Of a DNA stretch of 14,494 nt, positions 7,433 through 13,848 are shown piece by piece; the first letter of the stretch is position 1; the number at the start of each line of letters is the position of its first letter. This stretch comes from an uncultured Sphingomonadales bacterium (GTDB lineage: Bacteria > Pseudomonadota > Alphaproteobacteria > Sphingomonadales > Sphingomonadaceae): the NCBI GenBank assembly GCA_903893935.1, contig CAITOD010000532.1, positions 1-14,494 on the forward strand, read 5' to 3'. The notes under the pieces are model-generated. The model saw nothing but the letters and a program-made list of their open reading frames with translations, was not told where the DNA came from and made no database searches. Both the position numbers and the translations under genes were made by a program.

Positions 7433-7680
7433 GAAAAAGCATGGCTCCATAGCAAATTGCGCACAGCCGCCCAGGTGCTTTGCCCCGCCACGCAAGGCCA
7501 AAATGCAATGTGCCGGAGTCCAAAATCGGGAAACACGCCGCTCGCGCCTTTCCCCCGGGGCCCGACCACGCACACAGCAACGCCGGTCAGCGAATCTGAG
7601 TGCCCCAGGATAGATCCGACCCCGATCGTCATTTTGTTATCGACTGTAACCAATCCATATGAAAAACAAGCGCATTCCGC
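7433..7680. other. 248-base gap between rapZ and the EIIA gene, no assignable gene
   Basis: This is the longest stretch without a supported gene. It is AT-richer than its surroundings, particularly 7625-7665, where several T/A runs occur, as expected for a promoter or transcript boundary within the cluster. A minus-strand reading frame of 67 codons (7429-7632) overlaps the EIIA ATG in an ATGA arrangement, but its third-position GC is clearly lower than in the neighbouring genes and the product resembles nothing I know. Just after the rapZ stop the minus strand has a short CCGC/GCGG inverted repeat and, a few bases later, a run of five T, which is a weak terminator at best. It probably holds the promoter of the EIIA-HPr-methyltransferase unit, but I cannot place its boxes with confidence. 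Confidence 0.4.
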
Positions 7681-8634
7681 TCATCGCGGATCCCACGCCC
7701 CGCCGCGTTCGACCAGATCCGTAACCCGCGACCCCAAGTTGCGATGCAGCAATGTGGGTGAAAAACCCGCCTCGCGCAAGGCTGAAGCGATCTGTTCGGC
7801 CATGAACACCGAGCGGTGTTTCCCTCCGGTACACCCGAACGCGATGTTGACGTAAGCTTTGCCTTGTTGCTCGAACCGGGGGAGCAGCAAAAGCAGCAAA
7901 TCGCGGATGCGCGCGAAGGCTTCGGCATAAGCCGGGTCGTGGCGAATATAGTCGCCGACCGGCGCATCGCGCCCGGTCATCGGGCGCAAGTGATCGACCC
8001 AATAGGGGTTGGCGAGAAAGCGCATGTCGAACACCAGGTCCGACAAAGGCGGGGTTCCGCGCGAAAAGCCGAAGCTGCTGACCGTGATCAGCGAGCGCGG
8101 CGGCGGCCCCTGCAGAAACTGCGCGCGGATAGCCTGTTGCAAGTCGTTGGTGGTAAAATCGGTGGTGGTGATCACCACATCGGCCCAGCGCCGCAAGGGC
8201 TCGAGCAATTCGCGTTCGGCGGCAATCCCGCCTTCGGCCGGCTTGTCGTCGCTCATCGGGTGCGGGCGGCGCGTTTCGTTGTAACGGCGCTGCAATTCGC
8301 CGCCGCCGCAATCGAGAAACAGCGTGGTGATCGACAAGTCGGTGCGTTCGGCAAGGTTCTTGACCCGGTCGATGATCGCGCGCGGATCGAACCCGCGCGT
8401 GCGCGTGTCGAACCCGATTGCCACCGGCGCCCCGGCATCGATCCGCGCGGTGCCCGGCCCGGTTTCGAGCAAGCGGTCGAGCAGGCGGATCGGGAAGTTG
8501 TCGATCGCTTCCCACCCCAGATCCTCGAGCGCACGCATCGCGGTGGTCTTGCCCGCGCCGAGCATGCCGGTCACCAGCAGGATGCGTTGCGGCGTCGGTG
8601 CGCCACGGTCGGTCGCAGGCGAATCGTCGGTCAT
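7681..8634 (-). CDS. rapZ: RapZ / YvcJ-family nucleotide-binding protein
   Basis: From the ATG at 8634 the product has 317 residues. It has a Walker A motif GMLGAGKTT (23-31), the family segment RRYNETRRPHP (116-126), PVGDYIRHDP near 225-234 and the C-terminal signature GCTGGKHRSV (267-276). In E. coli RapZ binds the small RNAs GlmY and GlmZ and steers GlmZ to RNase E, so tuning glucosamine-6-phosphate synthesis; in Bacillus the homologue YvcJ binds and hydrolyses nucleotides. GlmZ is not known in alphaproteobacteria, so the RNA or ligand here is unknown. A TTG six bases upstream is also in frame, but AAGG lies 7 bases before the ATG, which is preferred. The first 15 residues are a polar, Asp-rich tail. 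It follows hprK after 54 bases, as is usual in alphaproteobacteria. Confidence 0.95.
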   Translation of the reverse strand: MTDDSPATDRGAPTPQRILLVTGMLGAGKTTAMRALEDLGWEAIDNFPIRLLDRLLETGPGTARIDAGAPVAIGFDTRTRGFDPRAIIDRVKNLAERTDLSITTLFLDCGGGELQRRYNETRRPHPMSDDKPAEGGIAAERELLEPLRRWADVVITTTDFTTNDLQQAIRAQFLQGPPPRSLITVSSFGFSRGTPPLSDLVFDMRFLANPYWVDHLRPMTGRDAPVGDYIRHDPAYAEAFARIRDLLLLLLPRFEQQGKAYVNIAFGCTGGKHRSVFMAEQIASALREAGFSPTLLHRNLGSRVTDLVERGGAWDPR

Positions 8635-8641
8635 GTCCAAG

Positions 8642-8645
8642 CCTT
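8642..8645 (-). promoter_or_regulatory. Shine-Dalgarno site that sets the rapZ start
   Basis: AAGG on the minus strand is 7 bases before the ATG at 8634 and only 1 base before the alternative in-frame TTG at 8640. Spacing therefore favours the ATG. Confidence 0.55.
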
Positions 8646-8688
8646 GCGCCAGCGCGCGCGCGAATGGAAGCGGATTGCCCCGATCGGG

Positions 8689-9114
8689 CTAGCGCGCGGC
8701 CAGGCCATAACGCTCGAGCGCGATCTCGGCGCGCAAGGCGAGCACCGGGCTGTCGGGCCACAATCGCACCAGCGGCACCGCGATGCCGGCGCGCAACACC
8801 GTCTCGGCGGCTTCGATATAGCGCGGCGCGGCATGGTCAAGCGCGACAACCAGCGTGACCGGCATGCCGCACGCCACGGGGCGGGTGACCAGCCCCACAT
8901 TGCGCACTTCGATCAGGCCCGCGATGTTTGGCGGCGGGTGCGCCAGCAAGCCGGCATCCCCGGGTTCGAGCAGCACGCCATCATCGCCGATCAGGACCGC
9001 GCCGCGGTCGATCAGGGCGAGCGCAAGGCTCGATTTGCCGCTGCCCGGCGGTCCTTCGAGCAGCACCGCGCGGCCGCCGATGGCAACCGCGCTTGCCTGG
9101 TGCGTCACGGTCAT
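8689..9114 (-). CDS. hprK: HPr kinase, short alphaproteobacterial form
   Basis: The 141-residue protein corresponds to the C-terminal catalytic domain of the roughly 310-residue HprK/phosphorylase of Firmicutes and should phosphorylate a serine of HPr (Ser54 of the HPr encoded here) using ATP. Walker A is GPPGSGKSS (21-29). A LIGDDGVLLE stretch (41-50) supplies the acidic pair after the P-loop, and IAGLIEVRNVGLV (64-76) matches the family signature near the catalytic site. The N-terminal regulatory domain is missing, and this is normal for alphaproteobacterial HprK rather than a truncation here. Whether phosphorylase activity is retained cannot be judged. Its ATG overlaps the chvG stop by four bases (ATGA), and GAGG inside chvG is 7 bases upstream, indicating coupling to the sensor kinase. 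Confidence 0.94.
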   Translation of the reverse strand: MTVTHQASAVAIGGRAVLLEGPPGSGKSSLALALIDRGAVLIGDDGVLLEPGDAGLLAHPPPNIAGLIEVRNVGLVTRPVACGMPVTLVVALDHAAPRYIEAAETVLRAGIAVPLVRLWPDSPVLALRAEIALERYGLAAR

Positions 9115-10730
9115 ACCTCGCCCTCGTCGCCGATTGGCGGCAGCGCCAGCACCAGGCAGGCGCCCGGGGTGCCATCGGGTTTGTCGACAATCGTCAGCGT
9201 GCCGTCGTGCGCTTCGGCAATCGTGCGCGCGATCGCAAGGCCCAGCCCGCTGTGCGCGCCAAACGCTTCGTCATCGGGGCGCACCGAATGGAACCGCTCG
9301 AACACTTTTTCGCGCTCGTCGATTGCAATGCCCGGGCCCTCGTCGCTGACCGACAGCAGCACGCGGCCGCTCTCGGCCCAGATGCGCACTTCGACTTCGC
9401 CGCCCGGCGGCGAAAACGACACCGCGTTGTCGAGCAAGTTGTCGAGCACGCGTTCGAGCTGCAGCGCGTCGCCTGCGACATGCGCGTCGCCTTCGCCGCG
9501 CCGGAACCGGATCGGGCACCCCGCCAGCCCCGGCCGAGCACCGCGTGCGCCCACCACCTGGGCGGCAAGCAGCGCCAGATCGATCGCGGCGAACGTCGCG
9601 CGGCTGAGTGCGGCATCGATCCGGCTGGCTTCGGCGATTTCGGAAATCAGCCGGTCGAGTCGCTGCACATCATGCGTGGCAATCGCCGACAACTGCCGGC
9701 GCAGCGCGGGGTCCTCGACTTTGTCCATCGCCTCCACCGCGCTGGCGAGCGAGGCCAGCGGATTTTTCAATTCGTGCGCGACATCGGCGGCAAAGCTTTC
9801 GACCGCGTCGATCTGCTGGCGCAGCGCATGCGTCATGTCGGAAAAGGCGCGCGCGAGCAGGCCGATCTCGTCGCCGCGATCGGGCAGGCGCGGCACCACC
9901 ACTGCGCGATCGCGCCCGAGCCGCACGCGCACCGCCGCGCGCACCAAAGCCCGCAACGGCTGCACGATCGTGCGCGCGAGAAACAGCGAAAGCTGCACCG
10001 ACAGCAGCAGTGCCAGCCCGATAATGATCACCAGCGTCTGGCGCGCATCGCGCACTGCCTGCGTCACATCGATCGCATTGCGCATCGACAGCAGCATTTC
10101 GCCGCCCGACCCCACCGGCGTTGCCGCCGTGATCACCGGGGTGCGATCGGGCGCATAGCGCAGGAACACTTCGGTGCGCCCCGACAGGCGCGCGCGCGCG
10201 ATTTCGGGCCAGCTTGCAGCGCGCGCCAGCGGCGGCTCGCTGTAGCGTTCGATCGCCGGCGCGCCGACAATCGCATCGACCCCGCGATCGAGCACTTGCG
10301 CCGCCCACAGATACCACGGCTCGCCCGCCGGATCGACGAAGGCAAACGACGGAGGGCCAAGGCGAAAGCTGTCGGCCTCAAGCGATCCGTCGCGCGCATA
10401 GAGCCACAGCCGCAGCGTCTGCGCGCTGCCGATCTCGGCCATCAGCCGGCGCCGTTCGGGCGCGCGGGCCTGCGCCAGCGCGGTCGCGGCGATCTCGACT
10501 TCGCCGCGCGCAAGGCGAAAGCGTTCGTTGAGCAACTGCGTGCGGTACGAATCGAGGTAGAAGAACCCGCCCGCGAGCAGCGCCAGCGCAATCACGTTGA
10601 CCGCCAGAATGCGCGTGGTCAGCGACACCCCGCGCGTGCGCCACAGCCGCCGCCGGGTCGGGCGCAGCGCGGCGCCCGGTTGCGCGGGCGCCGCCGCGTC
10701 AGGCGTCGGCAAAGCTGTAGCCTGCACCAT
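9111..10730 (-). CDS. chvG: Two-component sensor histidine kinase, ChvG/ExoS type
   Basis: This inner-membrane sensor of 539 residues starts with a proline- and arginine-rich cytoplasmic tail (1-38), then a membrane helix (about 40-58), a periplasmic sensor domain (59-231), a second helix (232-253), a HAMP linker (about 254-305) and the kinase core. The dimerisation/phosphoacceptor helix has [16 protein letters not shown] with His319. The ATP-binding domain has [16 protein letters not shown] (N box, 429-444), DEGPGIA (463-469) and GLGLAI (495-500). In Agrobacterium and Sinorhizobium ChvG/ExoS responds to acid and envelope conditions and phosphorylates ChvI. The ATG at 10730 is preferred because it gives a normal N-terminus; it lies 32 bases inside the end of chvI. 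The end overlaps hprK by four bases, tying envelope sensing to PTS regulation on one transcript. Confidence 0.94.
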   Translation of the reverse strand: MVQATALPTPDAAAPAQPGAALRPTRRRLWRTRGVSLTTRILAVNVIALALLAGGFFYLDSYRTQLLNERFRLARGEVEIAATALAQARAPERRRLMAEIGSAQTLRLWLYARDGSLEADSFRLGPPSFAFVDPAGEPWYLWAAQVLDRGVDAIVGAPAIERYSEPPLARAASWPEIARARLSGRTEVFLRYAPDRTPVITAATPVGSGGEMLLSMRNAIDVTQAVRDARQTLVIIIGLALLLSVQLSLFLARTIVQPLRALVRAAVRVRLGRDRAVVVPRLPDRGDEIGLLARAFSDMTHALRQQIDAVESFAADVAHELKNPLASLASAVEAMDKVEDPALRRQLSAIATHDVQRLDRLISEIAEASRIDAALSRATFAAIDLALLAAQVVGARGARPGLAGCPIRFRRGEGDAHVAGDALQLERVLDNLLDNAVSFSPPGGEVEVRIWAESGRVLLSVSDEGPGIAIDEREKVFERFHSVRPDDEAFGAHSGLGLAIARTIAEAHDGTLTIVDKPDGTPGACLVLALPPIGDEGEV

Positions 10731-11454
10731 AGAGCGTCTCGATCGCGGCAAACTGCGGATCGACCAACCGGAATTTGCGCCGCAACCGCTTGATATGGCT
10801 GTCGATCGTGCGATCGTCGATAAACACGTCGTCCTGATAGGCGGCATCCATCAGCGACCCGCGCGATCGCACCACGCCAGGCCGCATCGCCAATGCCTCG
10901 AGAATCAGAAACTCGGTCACCGTCAGCGACACCGGCTGGCCTGCCCATTCGACCAGGTGCCGCGCCGGGTCCATCGCCAGCCGGCCGCGCCGGATCAGGT
11001 CGGGCAGCGGCTCGTCACCACCGGCGGGGCGCTGCGCGGCGCGGCGCGCGGCCTCGCCCCGGCGCAGGATCGCGCGGATCCGCGCAATCAGCAGCCGCTG
11101 GCTGAACGGCTTGGCGATGTAATCGTCGGCGCCCATGGCAAGCCCGCTCGCCTCGTCGGCCTCGTCATCCTTGCTGGTCAGGAAAATCACCGGCAGATCG
11201 CTCTTTTCTCGCAAGCGGCTGAGCAGATCGTAGCCATCCATGCGCGGCATCTTGATATCGCACACGACGAGATCGGGCGGATTGTCGAGCAAGGCGGGCA
11301 AAGCCGCGGCGCCGTCGTAATAGACCCGTGTGCCGAACCCTTCGGCCTGAAGCGCGATCGACACGGTGGTCAGGATGTTGCGATCGTCATCGACCAGCGC
11401 GATGACTTGCGCGACCGATGCGACAGAGTCAGAACCATCCGGCTTGGTCGTCAT
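10699..11454 (-). CDS. chvI: Two-component response regulator, ChvI type (OmpR family)
   Basis: The 251-residue product has an N-terminal receiver domain (about 16-135) and a C-terminal winged-helix DNA-binding domain (about 150-250). The receiver has the acidic pocket VDDD (21-24), phosphoacceptor Asp66 in [14 protein letters not shown], Thr93/Ser94 in FLTSKDD and the conserved Lys115 in DDYIAKPF. The effector domain ends with the recognition-helix region [16 protein letters not shown] and the wing strand [10 protein letters not shown]. The partner kinase gene chvG follows with a 32-base overlap. ChvI homologues in rhizobia control envelope polysaccharide, motility and acid-response genes; targets here are unknown. 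The ATG at 11454 has a purine-rich stretch upstream (GGGGG and AAGAG). The frame remains open upstream for nearly 1 kb, but that part is antisense to the facing gene and not family-like. Confidence 0.95.
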   Translation of the reverse strand: MTTKPDGSDSVASVAQVIALVDDDRNILTTVSIALQAEGFGTRVYYDGAAALPALLDNPPDLVVCDIKMPRMDGYDLLSRLREKSDLPVIFLTSKDDEADEASGLAMGADDYIAKPFSQRLLIARIRAILRRGEAARRAAQRPAGGDEPLPDLIRRGRLAMDPARHLVEWAGQPVSLTVTEFLILEALAMRPGVVRSRGSLMDAAYQDDVFIDDRTIDSHIKRLRRKFRLVDPQFAAIETLYGAGYSFADA

Positions 11455-11652
11455 GCTCTTGCGATTACCCCCTAAACCCCTGACTGGCAATCGCACCACA
11501 ATGGAACGAGGTTTGATTGCGCGCGCCTTGTCGCGGACATAGTCTGCCAAGGCTATGCTCTGAAACGGGTGTTTTTTTGCGGCACGAGCCAGGGGGCGCG
11601 AATCGCAGTGTATCGTCGGCAGCGTCGATCCGGGTGGCGGCACACCCTCGCA
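11455..11652. other. Divergent intergenic region between chvI and the exported protein gene
   Basis: These 198 bases must hold the promoters of the minus-strand chvI operon and of the plus-strand exported protein. An inverted repeat GCGATT/AATCGC lies immediately upstream of chvI (about 11460-11494), and a run of seven T occurs at about 11572-11578. I could not identify a convincing pair of -35/-10 boxes in either direction. The position makes it a natural place for autoregulation by ChvI. Confidence 0.35.
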
Positions 11653-12492
11653 ATGCTCACCCGCGACCTGTCGGGTGGCACACCAAGCGTGCGACCGCTG
11701 CCTTCGCGGCATCGGCTGCTCGCAGCGATGGTCGTGGCCTGTCTTGCGCTGGCGTTTGTGCCGCATCTCGCGTCTTCCAGGGGCGCGGAAGGCCGGGTTG
11801 CGCGCTGTGCCCGGGGGCTGACGCTCGATGCCGATCTGCGCCGCACGCTCGCGGCGATCCCGCCAGGGCAGCCGCTGTCCGAAGACCAGCGCACCGCGCT
11901 GGCGCAGGCGGTGGTGACCGAAATCGACGAGGCCGATGCCCGCTTCATGTTCCGCATGCTGGTCGAATGCCTCGAATCCGATACAGCCATGCCAATGCGC
12001 GGCGCACGCTTTGCGGCACGTCGCGCGGCGCTGACCACGATCATCGACAAGGGCGGATTCGACCCCGACGCCGGCGCTCAGATCGTGCGCGCGTTCGACC
12101 AGGTTGGGCCGCTTTATGCCAGCGACGCGATTTTCGCCGCGCGCCGCGCGCAACGCCAGCTGGTTGATGATCTGACCACCGCCGTGATCGCACGCGACGG
12201 CAACGCCATGGCGTCGGACGCCGCGGCGGGCGAAGTGGCACCGGTGTGGCTGGCGGCCAGTGATCTGGTCTACGTGTGCGAGGCCGCCAACGGCAAAGCC
12301 GACGATCACGATCTGTGCGACGAAGCGCTGGCACGGCTGAGGCGCCAGCACACCCCGTGCGACATGCTGACTGCGGTGCCGTCGCTGGGCAGCCGCGCCT
12401 GCCTGCAATCCAACCGGCTGCATTTTATCGGCGAAGCACCCCCCGCACTCGCCGCGACGGTTACTTTGGCACGGCTAGTGCCTCCGAAGTGA
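11653..12492 (+). CDS. Uncharacterised exported or membrane-anchored protein with six cysteines
   Basis: I do not recognise this 279-residue protein. After a basic, proline-containing start there is one hydrophobic stretch at about residues 22-41 ([20 protein letters not shown]), which reads as an uncleaved anchor or a signal peptide ending near SSRGA. The rest is mostly helical-looking, Ala/Arg/Asp-rich and has no catalytic motif I can name. Six cysteines lie beyond the hydrophobic segment (52, 106, 209, 222, 236, 250), an even number compatible with three disulfides in the periplasm. The third-position GC bias is typical of a real gene here. The start is uncertain: the ATG at 11653 lacks a good ribosome-binding site, and the ATG at 11728 would begin inside the hydrophobic segment. 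It diverges from chvI and lies 72 bases before the RTX gene. Confidence 0.65.
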   Translation: MLTRDLSGGTPSVRPLPSRHRLLAAMVVACLALAFVPHLASSRGAEGRVARCARGLTLDADLRRTLAAIPPGQPLSEDQRTALAQAVVTEIDEADARFMFRMLVECLESDTAMPMRGARFAARRAALTTIIDKGGFDPDAGAQIVRAFDQVGPLYASDAIFAARRAQRQLVDDLTTAVIARDGNAMASDAAAGEVAPVWLAASDLVYVCEAANGKADDHDLCDEALARLRRQHTPCDMLTAVPSLGSRACLQSNRLHFIGEAPPALAATVTLARLVPPK

Positions 12493-12493
12493 A

Positions 12494-12509
12494 GCCAAGT
12501 GCGCTTGGC
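12494..12509 (+). terminator. Small hairpin directly after the exported protein gene
   Basis: GCCAAG-TGCG-CTTGGC forms a perfect 6-bp stem with a four-base loop starting 2 bases after the TGA. No T-tract follows, so it may be a weak terminator, an mRNA-stabilising hairpin or chance. A second 5-bp stem (GGCAC/GTGCC, 12468-12482) lies just before it, within the end of the gene. Confidence 0.3.
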
Positions 12510-12554
12510 CGTTACGCCACGATCGGGTCCAATCGCGCGGACCCGGGCAGGAGC

Positions 12555-12558
12555 GGAG
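12555..12558 (+). promoter_or_regulatory. Shine-Dalgarno site of the RTX protein gene
   Basis: GGAG lies 6 bases before the ATG at 12565. This selects that start over an upstream in-frame ATG-like start at 12499, which sits inside the post-gene hairpin. Confidence 0.6.
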
Positions 12559-12564
12559 CGGATC

Positions 12565-13650
12565 ATGGCAATATCGGTGGCATACGGCAGTCTCGACGCG
12601 CTGGTCGGGATGACTTTTGGCGCGAGCGCGCTGGCCAATCTGGCGCCCACGCAGATCGACGGATCGATCACCACAGGTTCGGCTTCGACCAGCGAAGTGC
12701 TGACGTATGCCGGGCTTGTCGGCACCGCGGGCAGCGAATTCATCGCCATGAAGACGGTCAGCTACACCGTCGCGAGCGTGGACGATGCCGACGACATGCT
12801 GACCATCGATGCCTATGTCGGGTCCGCGTTGGTCGGTACGCTCGATTTCACGGTGGCGGGGTTCAGCGGCGCAGGCCTCGCGCTGGCGGCGATGCCGCTC
12901 GATTCGCTGGTCACCCAGGCCGGCAATCTGCCCGGGCTGGCCGGATCGCTGTTCGTGCTCGGGCTTGATGCGGCGGGTGCCGGCGGCCAATCGATCCCGT
13001 TCGCAATCGGGCAGCAATATACGTTTGTACCCGGTGCAGCAGTCCATTACGCAACCGCGGCCAATCCCGTGCTGCAAGGCGGCAAGGGCTCGCAAATGCT
13101 GATCGCGTTGTCGGGCAACGACACGCTGACCGCGGGGCCGAACAAGACGGTGATCTATGGCGGCCCGGGCAACGACGTGCTGGTGGGCGGCAGCGGCAAC
13201 GATGTGATTTATGGCGGGGCGGGCACCGACATGATTCTGGGCGGATCGGGCTCGGACACGTTGACCGGCGGGACCGGCACCGACACGATCGTTGCCGGTT
13301 CGGGCCACGACTTGCTGGTCGGCGGCAGCGGAGCTGACCGCTTCGTGTTTGCCCCCGGGCATACCGGCGGACTGACCAGCGCCACGGCCGATGCGATTCA
13401 CCATTTCCACCCCGGCCGCGGCGACCTGATCGACCTGTCGGCGTTCGATGCCGTGTTGCCGCCGGGCGGGCCGGCGCACCTGAGCTTCATCGGCACCACG
13501 CCATTCGACGGCCATGCCGGTGAGCTGCGCTATGCCGTGACGAGCACCGGCGTCTTGCTCGAGGCCGACCTGACCGGTGCGGGCGTGGCCGACATGATGA
13601 TCACGATCAAGAACATCGCTGGCCTCGCCGCGAGCAATTTTGTGCTGTGA
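12565..13650 (+). CDS. Small RTX calcium-binding protein with serralysin-like C-terminus (type I secretion substrate candidate)
   Basis: The 361-residue product has three parts. Residues 1-180 are rich in Ala, Gly, Ser and Thr and look beta-structured; I recognise no enzyme domain there and no HExxH zinc-protease motif. Residues 199-261 hold seven tandem nonapeptides of the GGxGxDxUx type (for example GGPGNDVLV, GGSGNDVIY), with one degenerate copy at 181-189; such repeats fold into a Ca2+-loaded parallel beta-roll. Residues 260-361 resemble the M10 serralysin C-terminal region: the ADAIHHFHPGRGDLIDLSAF segment, then a GELRYAV...LLEADLTGAGVADMMI pattern and the terminal NFVL, typical of uncleaved type I secretion signals. 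No cleavable N-terminal signal peptide is evident. No ABC exporter or membrane-fusion gene is in the window, so the secretion machinery must lie elsewhere. GGAG 6 bases before the ATG supports the start. Likely extracellular or surface-attached; function unknown. Confidence 0.85.
   Translation: MAISVAYGSLDALVGMTFGASALANLAPTQIDGSITTGSASTSEVLTYAGLVGTAGSEFIAMKTVSYTVASVDDADDMLTIDAYVGSALVGTLDFTVAGFSGAGLALAAMPLDSLVTQAGNLPGLAGSLFVLGLDAAGAGGQSIPFAIGQQYTFVPGAAVHYATAANPVLQGGKGSQMLIALSGNDTLTAGPNKTVIYGGPGNDVLVGGSGNDVIYGGAGTDMILGGSGSDTLTGGTGTDTIVAGSGHDLLVGGSGADRFVFAPGHTGGLTSATADAIHHFHPGRGDLIDLSAFDAVLPPGGPAHLSFIGTTPFDGHAGELRYAVTSTGVLLEADLTGAGVADMMITIKNIAGLAASNFVL
13159..13347 (+). repeat. RTX nonapeptide-coding tandem repeat (7 x 27 bases)
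   Basis: Seven consecutive 27-base units encode the Gly/Asp-rich calcium-binding nonapeptides of the RTX protein (residues 199-261). Gly and Asp positions are kept in nearly all units; unit six starts Ala-Gly instead of Gly-Gly, and the last ends RFV, leading into the C-terminal domain. Confidence 0.85.
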
Positions 13651-13677
13651 CCGCGCGTGCGGCCGGACAATTTGCGC

Positions 13678-13716
13678 CGGATGTATCGACCGGATGTATC
13701 GACCAAATGTATTGAA
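13678..13716. repeat. Intergenic tandem repeat of a 13-base unit
   Basis: The unit CGGATGTATCGAC occurs twice exactly (13678-13690 and 13691-13703), followed by a third copy, CAAATGTATTGAA, matching at 9 of 13 positions. It lies 27 bases after the RTX gene stop, in the 198-base gap before the glycine-zipper gene. Purpose unknown; it could be a protein-binding array or replication slippage. Confidence 0.75.
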
Positions 13717-13788
13717 GTGTCGCAGCCATCGCCAATTGCGTTCGATCATCGCCCGTTCACCTCGGCTGCGATAAACCGCGTGCCTGTT

Positions 13789-13820
13789 GTCGTTGCCCGG
13801 GCCTTTTTCGCGGCAACGAC
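13789..13820 (+). promoter_or_regulatory. Hairpin in the probable 5' leader of the glycine-zipper gene
   Basis: GTCGTTGCC (13789-13797) is an exact reverse complement of GGCAACGAC (13812-13820), separated by a 14-base loop containing five T. The hairpin ends 14 bases before the AGGGA ribosome-binding site at 13834-13838 and 28 bases before the ATG. It could affect mRNA stability or be an operator; nothing shows which. Confidence 0.4.
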
Positions 13821-13848
13821 GAACCGAAACAAAAGGGAACATTCGATC

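Noticed and set aside
7429..7632. 67-codon frame overlapping the EIIA start codon
   Set aside because: Attractive ATGA overlap, but third-position GC is well below that of neighbours and the protein is not family-like. Kept only as part of the gap description.
7816..10793. Very long plus-strand open frames (up to 780 codons) opposite rapZ, hprK and chvG
   Set aside because: They are rich in Arg/His/Ala with no domain pattern and lie exactly antisense to well-supported genes. In DNA this GC-rich such frames arise by codon bias.
11455..12423. Upstream in-frame extension of chvI of nearly 1 kb
   Set aside because: The receiver domain begins normally after the ATG at 11454; the extension is antisense to the exported protein gene and is Arg/His-rich without domains.
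12565..13650. Serralysin-type metalloprotease
   Set aside because: The C-terminal region resembles that family, but no HExxH zinc-binding motif or catalytic domain is present in the N-terminal half.
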